NCBI GenBank assembly: GCA_035506135.1 | Contig: DATJPY010000004.1 | Coordinates: 1 to 27,839 of the forward strand | Reading direction: 5' to 3' | DNA: 27,839 nucleotides | From: DATJPY01 sp035506135 | GTDB lineage: Bacteria > Myxococcota_A > UBA9160 > PR03 | Shown: piece by piece, positions 7,512 through 15,300 of the stretch | How positions within the stretch are numbered: the stretch's first letter is position 1 | Layout: every line of letters starts with the position of its first letter | Made by a program: the position numbers and the translations under genes | The notes under the pieces: model-generated | The model's database searches: none | What the model was told of the DNA's origin: nothing | The model's input: the letters and a program-made list of their open reading frames with translations, nothing else

Positions 7512-8969
7512 ATGACCGACGAGCTCACCCGACTCGACGCCGTGGCGCAGGCCGAGCTGGCCCGACGCAAGGAGGTGACGCCGGTCGAGCTGGTCGAGGC
7601 CGCCATCGCGCGCGTCGAGAAGCTGAACCCGTCCGTGAACGCGGTCGTGCTGCCCGCGCTCGAGCGCGCGCGCGACGAGGCGGCGCGTGCCTCGCGCGAT
7701 GGCTCGTTCCTCGAGCGCCCCTTCGCCGGCGTGCCGATGCTGATGAAGGACCTCGGCGGGCAGGAGGCCAACGCGCCCGCCTACCTCGGCATGAAGTGCC
7801 TGAAGCGCGCGGGGTGGACCGAGCCGGAGTCGAGCCACTTCGCCGCGCGCCTGCAGCAGGCGGGCTTCGTCTCGCTCGGGCGCACCAACACGCCGGAGCT
7901 CGGCCTGCTCCCGACGACGGAGCCCGAGATCTTCGGCCCGACGCGCAATCCGTGGAGCCTCGAGCACAGCCCCGGCGGCTCGAGCGGCGGTGCGGCCGCC
8001 GCGGTCGCGTGCGGCATGGTGCCCGCCGCGCACGCGAGCGACGGCGGCGGCTCGATCCGCATCCCCGCCTCGCACTGCGGCCTCGTCGGGCTCAAGCCGA
8101 CGCGCGGGCGCAGCTCCTTCGGCCCCGGCGCGGGCGAGCGGTGGAGCGGCTTCTCGTGCGAGCTCGTCGTCTCGCGGACGGTGCGCGACACCGCGGCGGT
8201 GCTCGACGTCGTCTCGGGCGCGATGCCGGGCGACCCCTACTTCGCGCCGCCCCCGAAGCGCCTCTTCACGAGCGAGGTCGGCGCCGATCCCGGGCGCCTG
8301 CGCATCGGGCTGGTCGATGGACCACCGCGCGAGGGCGTGCGCGTGGATCCCGAGTGCGCCGAGGCGGCGCGCGCGACCGCGCGCGCGCTCGAGGGCCTCG
8401 GTCACCGCGTCGAGCCCGCCGCGCCCGAGGCCTACCGCGACACCGGGTGCGGCAAGGCCTACGTCACCGTGGTGTCGTGCAACGTGGCCCGCGCGCTCGA
8501 CGCGGTCGGCGAGAAGCTCGGCCGCGTGCTCACGCAGGACGACGTCGAGGCGATGACGTGGTCGATCGCCGAGATGGGGCGCGCCACGCCGGTCGCGCAG
8601 TTCCTCGCGATGGTCGACTGGGTGCACCGCTTCGGCCGGCGCATGGCGGCGTGGTGGGACTCCGGCTTCGACCTGCTGCTCTCGCCGACCGCGGCCGAGC
8701 CGCCCCCGCGCATCGGCGAGTTCCACGCGCCGCCCGACGTGCCGCTGCGCCCGTTCCTGCGCGCGGCGCCGTTCGGCGCCTTCACCTTCCCGATCAACCT
8801 GACCGGCCAGCCGTCGATCTCGCTGCCGATGCACTGGACGGCGTCGGGCCTTCCGGTGGGCGCGATGCTGACGGCGCCCTACGCGCGCGAGGACCTGCTG
8901 ATCCGCGTGGCGGCGCAGCTCGAGGAGGCGCAGCCGTGGCGCGATCGATGGGCGCCCCACCACGCGTGA
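7512..8969 (+). CDS. Amidase (amidase-signature family)
   Basis: This 485-residue amidase has the complete Ser-cis-Ser-Lys triad. Lys79 is in GVPMLMKDLGG, the cis-Ser157 is in SPGGSSGGAAAAVA, and the nucleophile Ser181 is in SDGGGSIRIPASHCG. Length and order match stand-alone amidases that hydrolyse carboxamides to acid and ammonia; it is not obviously the GatA subunit, since no gatB or gatC is near. The C-terminus NLTGQPSISLPMHWTASGLP is typical and closes with LIRVAAQLEEAQPW. The substrate is unknown. AAGGAGG stands just before the ATG. The nucleotidyltransferase downstream overlaps it by 34 bases, so the two are translationally coupled. Confidence 0.93.
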   Translation: MTDELTRLDAVAQAELARRKEVTPVELVEAAIARVEKLNPSVNAVVLPALERARDEAARASRDGSFLERPFAGVPMLMKDLGGQEANAPAYLGMKCLKRAGWTEPESSHFAARLQQAGFVSLGRTNTPELGLLPTTEPEIFGPTRNPWSLEHSPGGSSGGAAAAVACGMVPAAHASDGGGSIRIPASHCGLVGLKPTRGRSSFGPGAGERWSGFSCELVVSRTVRDTAAVLDVVSGAMPGDPYFAPPPKRLFTSEVGADPGRLRIGLVDGPPREGVRVDPECAEAARATARALEGLGHRVEPAAPEAYRDTGCGKAYVTVVSCNVARALDAVGEKLGRVLTQDDVEAMTWSIAEMGRATPVAQFLAMVDWVHRFGRRMAAWWDSGFDLLLSPTAAEPPPRIGEFHAPPDVPLRPFLRAAPFGAFTFPINLTGQPSISLPMHWTASGLPVGAMLTAPYAREDLLIRVAAQLEEAQPWRDRWAPHHA

Positions 8970-9847
8970 CGCTCGAGGCGCTCCCTTTGCGGAGCCACGA
9001 GGGCGTGCGCGATCTGGTCGCCCGGCTCGCGGCGATTCCCGGCGTCGCGGCGGTGGCGCTCGGCGGCTCGCACGCGCGCGGCCGCGCTCGCCCCGACTCC
9101 GACGTCGACCTCGGCGTCTACTACGCGGAGGCGCAGCCCTTCGCGATCGCCGAGATCCGCGCGCTCGCCGAGGCCGCGAACGACCGGCCCGGCCCCGTCG
9201 TCAGTGACCTCCAGGAGTGGGGCCCGTGGGTCGACGGCGGAGCCTGGCTGACCGTCGGCGGTGGACGCGTCGACCTGCTGTATCGGAGCTTCGAGCGCCT
9301 CGAGCGCACGTGCGCCGACGCTGAGGCCGGTCGCTACGAAGTGCACTGGGCGCAGCAGCCGCCCTTCGGCTACTGGAGCGGCACCCAGCTCGGCGAGCTC
9401 GCGATCTGCGAACCGCTCTTCGAGCGCGATGGGCGCCTCGCCGCGCTGAAGCGACGCGTCGAGGTGTATCCCGAGGCGCTCCGGCGCGCGGTCGTCGCCG
9501 ACCAGCTCTGGCAGGTCGACTTCGGGATCGCCGCCTTCGCCCGCAAGCTGGCCGAGCGCGGTGAGGTCTACCCGACGGCCGGGTGCCTGACCCGCTTCGC
9601 CTTCCAGCTCGTGCTCGCGCTCTTCGCGTGCAACCGCGCCTGGCTCGTCAACGACAAGACCGCGATCGCCGAGGTCGCCGGCTTCGAGCAGGCGCCGCGC
9701 GACTTCGGACCGCGGGTCGAGGCGGTGCTGGCGCGGCCGGGCGCGACCGCCGCCGAGCTCAGCGCATCGGTAGAGGCGATCGCGCGGCTCTGGCGGGAGA
9801 CGACAGCGCTCTGCGGCGGCTACGAGCCGAGGTATCTGCTGCCGTGA
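8936..9847 (+). CDS. Minimal nucleotidyltransferase-domain protein
   Basis: This 303-residue protein opens with a nucleotidyltransferase (pol-beta superfamily) active site: VALGGSHARGRARPDSDVDL. This gives the GS motif at Gly44-Ser45 and the metal-binding Asp56/Asp58 pair. A third acidic candidate lies in GGRVDLLYRSFE. The rest is helical (FAFQLVLALFACNRAWLVND, the substrate-side helical domain) and resembles aminoglycoside/lincosamide nucleotidyltransferase-like or DUF4037-like proteins. The expected reaction is transfer of a nucleotide from NTP to a hydroxyl group; a resistance role is possible but unproven. GTG 8936 was chosen over ATG 8948 because GAGGAGG (8922-8928) lies exactly 7 bases before the GTG. 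It overlaps the amidase end by 34 bases and overlaps the opposite-strand hydrolase gene by 89 bases at its 3' end. Confidence 0.85.
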   Translation: MARSMGAPPRVTLEALPLRSHEGVRDLVARLAAIPGVAAVALGGSHARGRARPDSDVDLGVYYAEAQPFAIAEIRALAEAANDRPGPVVSDLQEWGPWVDGGAWLTVGGGRVDLLYRSFERLERTCADAEAGRYEVHWAQQPPFGYWSGTQLGELAICEPLFERDGRLAALKRRVEVYPEALRRAVVADQLWQVDFGIAAFARKLAERGEVYPTAGCLTRFAFQLVLALFACNRAWLVNDKTAIAEVAGFEQAPRDFGPRVEAVLARPGATAAELSASVEAIARLWRETTALCGGYEPRYLLP

Positions 9848-11081
9848 TCCGAGCCGAGGCGGCGGCGGCGCGGCGCGCGTGCAGCGGTCCGTCCGCGCCG
9901 AGCGCTTCGCGCAGGAGCGCCGGCACCGCGGGCTCGACGCAGAACGAGACGTGGCTGCCGTGGTACCAGGCCACGCGCGGGCGGTCCCAGTGCTCCCACA
10001 GGTCGAACGCCTGCGAGGGCGGCGCGAGCCGGTCCGCCGTTCCCGCGTAGATGAAGCATCGCTCGCGCGAGAGGAGCGGCCGCAGCGCGAGCGGCGAGAC
10101 CACGCGCAGCAGCGCCTCGATGCGCTCGAACGGGAAGCCGCCGCGCTCGGCGAGCGCGAGCAGGCCGCGCGGCACGTTGTTGCGGGCGAGTCCGACGAAG
10201 CACGACGCCGGGATGCCCGCCACCGCGCAGTCGAGCGCCGGCTCGAGCGCGGCCAACAGCGATACGGTGTAGGAGCCGAGCGAGAGACCGTAGGCGCCGA
10301 TCGCCGGCGCGCCCTCGCGCCGCAGCCAGCCGACCAGGCGCCGCAGGTCCCAGATCGCCTGCGTCTGCGCATGCAACGTGTCGAGGAAGTCGCCCGACAG
10401 GTAGCCGTCGCCGCTTCGGCGCCCGACCCGGCGCGGCCCGTGGAACGGGAGCACCGCGATCGCGACGTTGAGCCCGAGTTCCCGGTGCAGCCAGCTCGCG
10501 CGGAAGCCCGCGAAGTCCAGGAGCGGCTGGCCCATGCGGTAGCCGGGCACGCACACCACCCACGGGCGCGGCGCGCCCTCGTGCCTCAGGAGCCACGCGT
10601 GGGCGGTGCGGTTCGGCGCGTAGCGCAGCCAGCGCGCGCGGCCGGGGACGCCCGCGTGCGGCTCGAAGCCGCTCGGGAACGAGACGTGCAGATAGCGGCC
10701 GTGTCCGCCGCGCGCCGGGCGCACGTCGACACGGGCCAGCGGCGGCGGCTTGCGGTGGAACGTCGCGGGACGCGCCAGCCAGCCTCGATCGTCGAAGAGC
10801 GCGTGCGCCGCCTCGACCTCGCGCGCGACGCGCCGGCGATCGCGCGCGCGCACTGCGAGCGCGCCGCTCACCACCTCGGCGGCGAAGAAGAGCTCGTCGG
10901 CGGCAACCTTGAGCGCCAGCCCGAGTGAGCGGGCAGGCGCGGGCATGCCCTGACGCGCCGGGCTCTCGAGCCCTCCCGCCCAGCGCAGACCCAGCATCCA
11001 CGGCAGCGCAGCTGCCCGCAGCGAGAGCTCGAGGCTCCCGGCCAGCCCCCGGGCCAAGCGGTTTCCCCCCGTGCCGAGCAT
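9759..11081 (-). CDS. Alpha/beta hydrolase, ABHD18-like
   Basis: This 440-residue alpha/beta hydrolase resembles the ABHD18 (DUF2048) group: VVCVPGYRMGQPLLDFAGFR, then VAIAVLPFHGPRR and GDGYLSGDFLDTLHA. The nucleophile elbow is GAYGLSLGSY with Ser267. Asp350 (YAGTADRLAPP) and His377 (YHGSHVSF) complete a plausible catalytic triad. The substrate is unknown. ATG 11081 is supported by GGGAGGGG upstream. The last 30 or so residues (after about 405) are Ala/Arg/Ser-rich and unlike the conserved body. They correspond exactly to the antisense overlap with the nucleotidyltransferase, so the domain probably ends before the overlap. The gene lies 74 bases downstream of the MFS gene on the same strand; that gap holds no clear terminator, so co-transcription with the epoxide hydrolase-MFS pair is possible. 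Confidence 0.85.
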   Translation of the reverse strand: MLGTGGNRLARGLAGSLELSLRAAALPWMLGLRWAGGLESPARQGMPAPARSLGLALKVAADELFFAAEVVSGALAVRARDRRRVAREVEAAHALFDDRGWLARPATFHRKPPPLARVDVRPARGGHGRYLHVSFPSGFEPHAGVPGRARWLRYAPNRTAHAWLLRHEGAPRPWVVCVPGYRMGQPLLDFAGFRASWLHRELGLNVAIAVLPFHGPRRVGRRSGDGYLSGDFLDTLHAQTQAIWDLRRLVGWLRREGAPAIGAYGLSLGSYTVSLLAALEPALDCAVAGIPASCFVGLARNNVPRGLLALAERGGFPFERIEALLRVVSPLALRPLLSRERCFIYAGTADRLAPPSQAFDLWEHWDRPRVAWYHGSHVSFCVEPAVPALLREALGADGPLHARRAAAASARITAADTSARSRRRALSSPARAARSPLPMR

Positions 11082-11155
11082 ACGCCCGACGCCCCTCCCG
11101 CGTAAACAGGGGAAGTGGTTCCACGGGGAGATATCGGCGGGATCTGCGCGCGGAT

Positions 11156-12712
11156 TTAGGCGATCGGCTCGCCGGCGGCATGTGCTCGGTCGCGAAGCGA
11201 TTTCTCGTCCGCGGCGAGGGTGCGCGCGGCGAGCACGAGGCAGAGCAGGGCGCCGGCGTTGGCGAGGAGCGCGAGCAGCAGCGCGGTGCGGAGCCCGAGG
11301 GTGTCCGAGAGATGCCCGATGGTGTAGGGCCCCATCGCCAGTCCGATGAATGCGTTCACCAGGAGGTAGGCGGCGGAGGCCGTGGCCCGCATGCGCGGTA
11401 GCACCAGGTCCTGCACGGTCGCGGCGCCGACGCCGATCCACATCGAGCCCGCCGCCGCGAGCGGGAAGTTGAGCGCGATCGCGAGCCCCGTGTCGGTCGT
11501 GGTGAGCATCCACGGCAGGATCGGCAGCGGGAGCGCCGCGGCCGCGATCGCGACGAGGAGGCGCCCGCGCGGGTCGCGGCGCCGCCACGCGTCGCCGAGG
11601 ATCCCGCCGAGCGCGATGCCGAGCCAGCCCGCGGCCGCGGCCGTCCCGCCGAGCGCCAGGCCGGCGCGCTCGATCGGGAGATGGTGGACGCGCAGGAAGA
11701 ACGGCGTCGTCCAGTAGCCGACGCCGTAGCCGGTGAAGGCCAGGAGCGCGAGCCCGACGCCGGTCCAGCGCAGCGACGGGGTGCCGAGGATCAGCGCCGC
11801 CGCGGGGCGGTCGCGCAGCGCGAGCGACTGCGCCCACGTGACCGCTGCGTAGAGGCCGATCGCGAGCGCGGTCCACTGCGCGGTGTCGCCCGTGGCGCGG
11901 ACCAGCGCTGCGCCGGCGGCAGCGAGCGCGAGCGCGGCGCCGACGTTCGCCGCGATGCGGCGGCGGCCCGCGCCGGCGCTCGCCAGGCGCGCGATCCCGA
12001 AGGGCGGGATCACGGCGGCGAGCTCGCGCGCGAGCTCGGCGACTGGCGCGGGCGGAGGGCCTGGAGCGGTGGCGATCCCGTCGGCCGCGCCGCGGCGCGG
12101 CTCGCGCAGGCTCCGCACCCAGAGGGCGAGCGCGAGGCCCGGCAGTCCCACCGCGAAGAATGCCACCTGCCAGCCGCGCAGGCCGAACGGGGCGGTGCCC
12201 GCCGCGAAGGCGCCGTCCCAGCGGTGCACGACCTGGCCGCCGATCATCAGCCCGAGGCCCGCTCCGAGGTAGATGCCGCTCGAGTAGAGGGCGAGCGCGG
12301 TCGCGCGCCGTGCGCTCGGGTAGTAGTCGGAGAGCAGCGAGAAGGCGGCGGGGGAGGCGCCCGCCTCGCCCACGCCGACGCCGAAGCGCGCGGCCGCGAG
12401 CTCCGGGAAGCTGCGCGCCAGGCCGGACAGCGCGGTCATCGTGCTCCACACCGTGAGCGAGAGCGCGATCAGCGAGCGGCGCACCCAGACGTCGGCCAGC
12501 CGTCCGAGCGGGATGCCGAAGAGCGCGTAGAAGACGGCGAACGCGGTGCCGTAGAGGAAGCCCATCTGCGCGTCGCCGAGCCGGAGGTCGCGCTTGATCT
12601 CCTCGTTCAGGATCGAGAGGATCTGGCGGTCGACGAAGTTGAGCACGTAGACCAGGACCAGGACGCCGAGCACGTAGTGCGGGTAGCGCCCCGGCTCCGT
12701 CTCGCGCTCCAC
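11156..12712 (-). CDS. Spinster-type MFS transporter
   Basis: This 518-residue, strongly hydrophobic protein has the spinster-like N-terminus YVLNFVDRQILSILNEEIKR. The MFS loop 2-3 signature follows as GIPLGRLADVWVRRSLIALS. Next come RFGVGVGEAGASPAAFSLLS and YYPSARRATALALYSSGIYL. About 12 segments are expected, with two additional hydrophobic stretches in the middle (about residues 258-300), which explains the length above the usual 400-450. Spinster-like carriers in bacteria are linked to lipids and hydrophobic compounds, but the substrate here is unknown. The start is GTG, 1 base after the TAG stop of the epoxide hydrolase gene, and has no own Shine-Dalgarno, so it is read by coupling. Export or uptake of an epoxide hydrolase substrate or product is an inference from this arrangement. 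Confidence 0.9.
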   Translation of the reverse strand: MERETEPGRYPHYVLGVLVLVYVLNFVDRQILSILNEEIKRDLRLGDAQMGFLYGTAFAVFYALFGIPLGRLADVWVRRSLIALSLTVWSTMTALSGLARSFPELAAARFGVGVGEAGASPAAFSLLSDYYPSARRATALALYSSGIYLGAGLGLMIGGQVVHRWDGAFAAGTAPFGLRGWQVAFFAVGLPGLALALWVRSLREPRRGAADGIATAPGPPPAPVAELARELAAVIPPFGIARLASAGAGRRRIAANVGAALALAAAGAALVRATGDTAQWTALAIGLYAAVTWAQSLALRDRPAAALILGTPSLRWTGVGLALLAFTGYGVGYWTTPFFLRVHHLPIERAGLALGGTAAAAGWLGIALGGILGDAWRRRDPRGRLLVAIAAAALPLPILPWMLTTTDTGLAIALNFPLAAAGSMWIGVGAATVQDLVLPRMRATASAAYLLVNAFIGLAMGPYTIGHLSDTLGLRTALLLALLANAGALLCLVLAARTLAADEKSLRDRAHAAGEPIA

Positions 12713-12713
12713 G

Positions 12714-13706
12714 CTACGCGAACCTGCGTCGCAGCCAGTCCAGCAGGATGCCGTTCAGCTCGTCCGGCCGCTCCTGCTGTGTCCAGTGCCCGCAGCGGCG
12801 GATCAGCACGGTCTCGAGGTCGCGGCACAGCGCCGGCATGCCGCCCGCCATCTCGGGCCGCAGCACCGGGTCCCACTCCGCCGTCACCATCAGGCAGGGC
12901 ACGTCGATCGGTCCGGCGCCGATCGACGGCGCCGTCTCCCAGTTGCGGTCGAAGTTCCGATACCAGTTGATGCCGCCGCGGAAGCCCGTGCGCGCGAACA
13001 CCGACGTGTAGTGCGCGAAGTCCTCCGGCGTCCCGATCGGGTCGCCCATCGGCTCGAGCTCGGCGAGCCGCCGGAACGGGTTCATGTCGAAGTCCGAGCC
13101 CATGCGCTTGGCGACCTCTTCGAAGGGGACGCCGCCGCGCAGCAGCCGCTCGAAGACGAGCCCGGGGTTCGTGTCGAGCACGGCCTCCGCCACGCCGGGC
13201 TTCTGGAACCAGAGGATGTACATCTTCTCGTCGACGCCGCCGACCATGGCGCGGAAGAGCTGCGTCGGCGGCATCGGCGAGCGCGGGAGCAGCGGCGTGT
13301 TGACGCCGACCACGCCGGCCACGCGCGCAGGGTGCAGGTACGGCATCGCCCACACCACGAAGCCGCCCCAGTCGTGCCCGACGAAGACGGCCCGCTCGAC
13401 GCCGAGTGCGTCGAGCATGCCGACGAGGTCGCCGCACAGGTGGTGGATGTCGTAGTCGGGGATCGCGGCCGGCGCGTCGCTTGCTCCGTAACCGCGCTGA
13501 TCGGGCGCGATGGCGCGGAAGCCGGCGGCGGCGAGCGGGCCGATCTGGTGCCGCCACGAGAAGGCGAGCTCCGGGAATCCGTGGCACAGCACCACGGCAG
13601 GGCCGCTTCCCTGCTCGTGGACCGAGAGCGCGATGCCGGGCTCGGTGCTGCCGTCGGGAAGCCGGAGCGGCGGGAGCTGGATGCGCCGCGGTGTGGGCAG
13701 GGTCAT
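12714..13706 (-). CDS. Epoxide hydrolase (alpha/beta hydrolase)
   Basis: This 330-residue protein has the soluble epoxide hydrolase pattern: the oxyanion HGFPE (42-46), PDQRGYGASDAP, nucleophile Asp112 in VGHDWGGFVV, acid Asp279 in TAEWDP and base His307 in CGHWTQQE. Tyr163 and Tyr249 lie in the cap region and could be the epoxide-polarising tyrosines. An Asp nucleophile with cap tyrosines argues for epoxide hydrolase rather than lipase; haloalkane dehalogenase is less likely. It would convert epoxides to vicinal diols. ATG 13706 is preceded by GGGAGA and, further up, a TATACT -10 element. It is the first gene of a tight operon with the MFS carrier. A longer in-frame extension to 13988 is rejected because it would run back through the divergent promoter and into pabB. 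Confidence 0.92.
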   Translation of the reverse strand: MTLPTPRRIQLPPLRLPDGSTEPGIALSVHEQGSGPAVVLCHGFPELAFSWRHQIGPLAAAGFRAIAPDQRGYGASDAPAAIPDYDIHHLCGDLVGMLDALGVERAVFVGHDWGGFVVWAMPYLHPARVAGVVGVNTPLLPRSPMPPTQLFRAMVGGVDEKMYILWFQKPGVAEAVLDTNPGLVFERLLRGGVPFEEVAKRMGSDFDMNPFRRLAELEPMGDPIGTPEDFAHYTSVFARTGFRGGINWYRNFDRNWETAPSIGAGPIDVPCLMVTAEWDPVLRPEMAGGMPALCRDLETVLIRRCGHWTQQERPDELNGILLDWLRRRFA

Positions 13707-13729
13707 GGGGGGTCTCCCGTGGACGCGGC

Positions 13730-13735
13730 AGTATA
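13730..13735 (-). promoter_or_regulatory. Extended -10 (TG-TATACT) of the epoxide hydrolase operon
   Basis: On the minus strand the sequence reads TGTATACT, an almost perfect -10 with an extended-TG, 24 bases before ATG 13706. It is one of the few A/T-rich spots in the 82-base divergent gap shared with pabB. No clear -35 is visible, which is common for extended -10 promoters. Confidence 0.6.
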
Positions 13736-13775
13736 CACGCGACCCCGGCGCCGCCGTCGAAGCGCGCGCGGGGGC

Positions 13776-13781
13776 TACTCT
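13776..13781 (+). promoter_or_regulatory. -10-like TACTCT giving a probable leaderless pabB start
   Basis: TACTCT ends 7 bases before ATG 13789, and no Shine-Dalgarno is present. Transcription starting at the A of the ATG would fit the spacing. Confidence 0.4.
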
Positions 13782-13788
13782 CGCGGCG

Positions 13789-15273
13789 ATGTGCCCGCCT
13801 CCGGCCCACGTCGCCGTCCGCGAGATCACGGCTCCGCCGGCGTGGCCGGCGCTCGTCGAGCGGCTCCGCGAGACGAGCGGCTTCTGGCTCCTCGAGAGCG
13901 CGCTTCCGGGCGAGCCGCTCGGACGCTTCTCGTTCGCGGGCGCGGCGCCGTGGCAGGTCCTCCGGGCGCGAGGAACGCGCATCCGCATCGACGGCGCGGC
14001 GGGCCGGCGCGCGCTCCGCGGCGATCCGCTCGCCGTGCTGCGCTCGGTTCTCCACCCGCCGCTCGCACCCGACCTCGGCGCCGAGCTGCCCTTCGTCGGC
14101 GGCGCGGTCGGCTGGCTCGGCTACGAGGTCGGCGCGCGCGCGGGCGGCGCGCCGCCGCGCGTCGCCGACGATCTCGGCCTCCCCGAGGTCGCGCTCCTCT
14201 TCGTCGACCGCGTGCTCGCCTTCGAGCGCGCGACCGGGCGCCTTCGCGCCACGGCCGTCGCCCCCGGTGATGGTGCGCACGAGCACGCGGAGCGCGCGGC
14301 GGAGCGGCTCGCCGCGCGCGTCGCGCGCGGCGAGCCGGATCCCTTCGACGCAGGCCCGCGCCAGCGCGCGCCGCGGCCGCGCGCCGCGGCGTCGTGGCCC
14401 GAGCCGCTTCGGCTGCGCGACGCAGCGACCAGCCTCGAGCTCGGCGCCTTCTTCGACGAGGCGGGCTACCAGAAGGCCGTCCTTCGGATCCAGGACCAGA
14501 TCCTCGCCGGCGAGGTCTACCAGGCGAACCTGACGCACCGGCTGCACGCCGCCACCTCGGCCGAGCCGTGGGCGATCTACACGGAGCTGCGACGGAGGAA
14601 CCCGGCGCCCTTCGCGGCCTACCTCGAGCTGGCCGAGGGCGCGCTGATCGGGAGCTCGCCCGAGCGGTTCCTGCGCGTCGACTCGGACGGCGGCGTCGAG
14701 AGCCGGCCGATCAAGGGCACGCGGCCGCGCGGCGCGAAACCCGCCGAGGACGAGGCGCTGCGACAGTCGCTCGCCGCCTCGGAGAAGGACCGCGCCGAGA
14801 ACGTGATGATCGTCGATCTCGTGCGCAACGACCTCGGGCGCGTGTGCGCCAGCGGCAGCGTCGCCGTGCCGGAGCTCTTCGCAATCGAGCCCTACGCCAC
14901 GGTCTTCCAGATGGTGTCCGCCGTGCGCGGCCGGCTTCGCCCCGGCTGCGACGGCCTCGACGCCGTCCACGCGGCCTTCCCGCCGGGCTCGATGACGGGC
15001 GCTCCGAAGCGCGCGGCGATGCGGCTCCTCGCCGCACTCGAGCCGGTGCGCCGCGGCGTCTACTCGGGTGCGCTCGGCTGGTTCGACGTGCGCGGCGGGC
15101 TCGATCTCGCGGTGGTGATCCGCACGATCCTGCACCGGCCCGGCCACGCTTGGCTGCACGTGGGCGGCGGCATCGTGCTCGACTCCGACCCGGCGGACGA
15201 GTGGGCCGAGACGCTGGCGAAGGCACGGGCTCTGCTCGACGCGGTCGCGCACGCGTCCGCCGCGGTGGGCTAG
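13789..15273 (+). CDS. pabB: Aminodeoxychorismate synthase component I (PabB-like)
   Basis: This 494-residue chorismate-utilising enzyme has an N-terminal domain (about 1-150) with the tryptophan-site-like LLESALPGEPLGRFSFAG. The C-terminal chorismate-binding domain (about 215-490) contains GEVYQANLTHRL, IGSSPERFLRV, PIKGTRPRG, NVMIVDLVRNDLGRV, PPGSMTGAPKRAAM and YSGALGWFDVRGGLDLAVVI. Lys309 in PIKGT marks PabB, since anthranilate synthase TrpE normally has Ala there. The product with PabA is 4-amino-4-deoxychorismate, the precursor of p-aminobenzoate in folate synthesis. No pabA or pabC lies beside it. The amidotransferase fusion at 5291 is far away and of another subfamily. The ATG was chosen because the motif region starts here and a -10-like TACTCT precedes it; the longer open frame upstream overlaps the divergent gene. 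Confidence 0.9.
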   Translation: MCPPPAHVAVREITAPPAWPALVERLRETSGFWLLESALPGEPLGRFSFAGAAPWQVLRARGTRIRIDGAAGRRALRGDPLAVLRSVLHPPLAPDLGAELPFVGGAVGWLGYEVGARAGGAPPRVADDLGLPEVALLFVDRVLAFERATGRLRATAVAPGDGAHEHAERAAERLAARVARGEPDPFDAGPRQRAPRPRAAASWPEPLRLRDAATSLELGAFFDEAGYQKAVLRIQDQILAGEVYQANLTHRLHAATSAEPWAIYTELRRRNPAPFAAYLELAEGALIGSSPERFLRVDSDGGVESRPIKGTRPRGAKPAEDEALRQSLAASEKDRAENVMIVDLVRNDLGRVCASGSVAVPELFAIEPYATVFQMVSAVRGRLRPGCDGLDAVHAAFPPGSMTGAPKRAAMRLLAALEPVRRGVYSGALGWFDVRGGLDLAVVIRTILHRPGHAWLHVGGGIVLDSDPADEWAETLAKARALLDAVAHASAAVG

Positions 15274-15276
15274 CAT
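15271..15276 (+). promoter_or_regulatory. -10-like TAGCAT overlapping the pabB stop
   Basis: TAGCAT contains the pabB TAG stop and lies 24 bases before ATG 15301, with a GGGAGG Shine-Dalgarno between. This is a weak prediction based on the recurrence of the motif in this window. Confidence 0.25.
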
Positions 15277-15300
15277 GCCCCGCGCTCTCGGGAGGTAGCG

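Noticed and set aside
13510..13788. Longer N-terminus for pabB
   Set aside because: The extension overlaps the divergent epoxide hydrolase and its promoter and has no PabB-like sequence.
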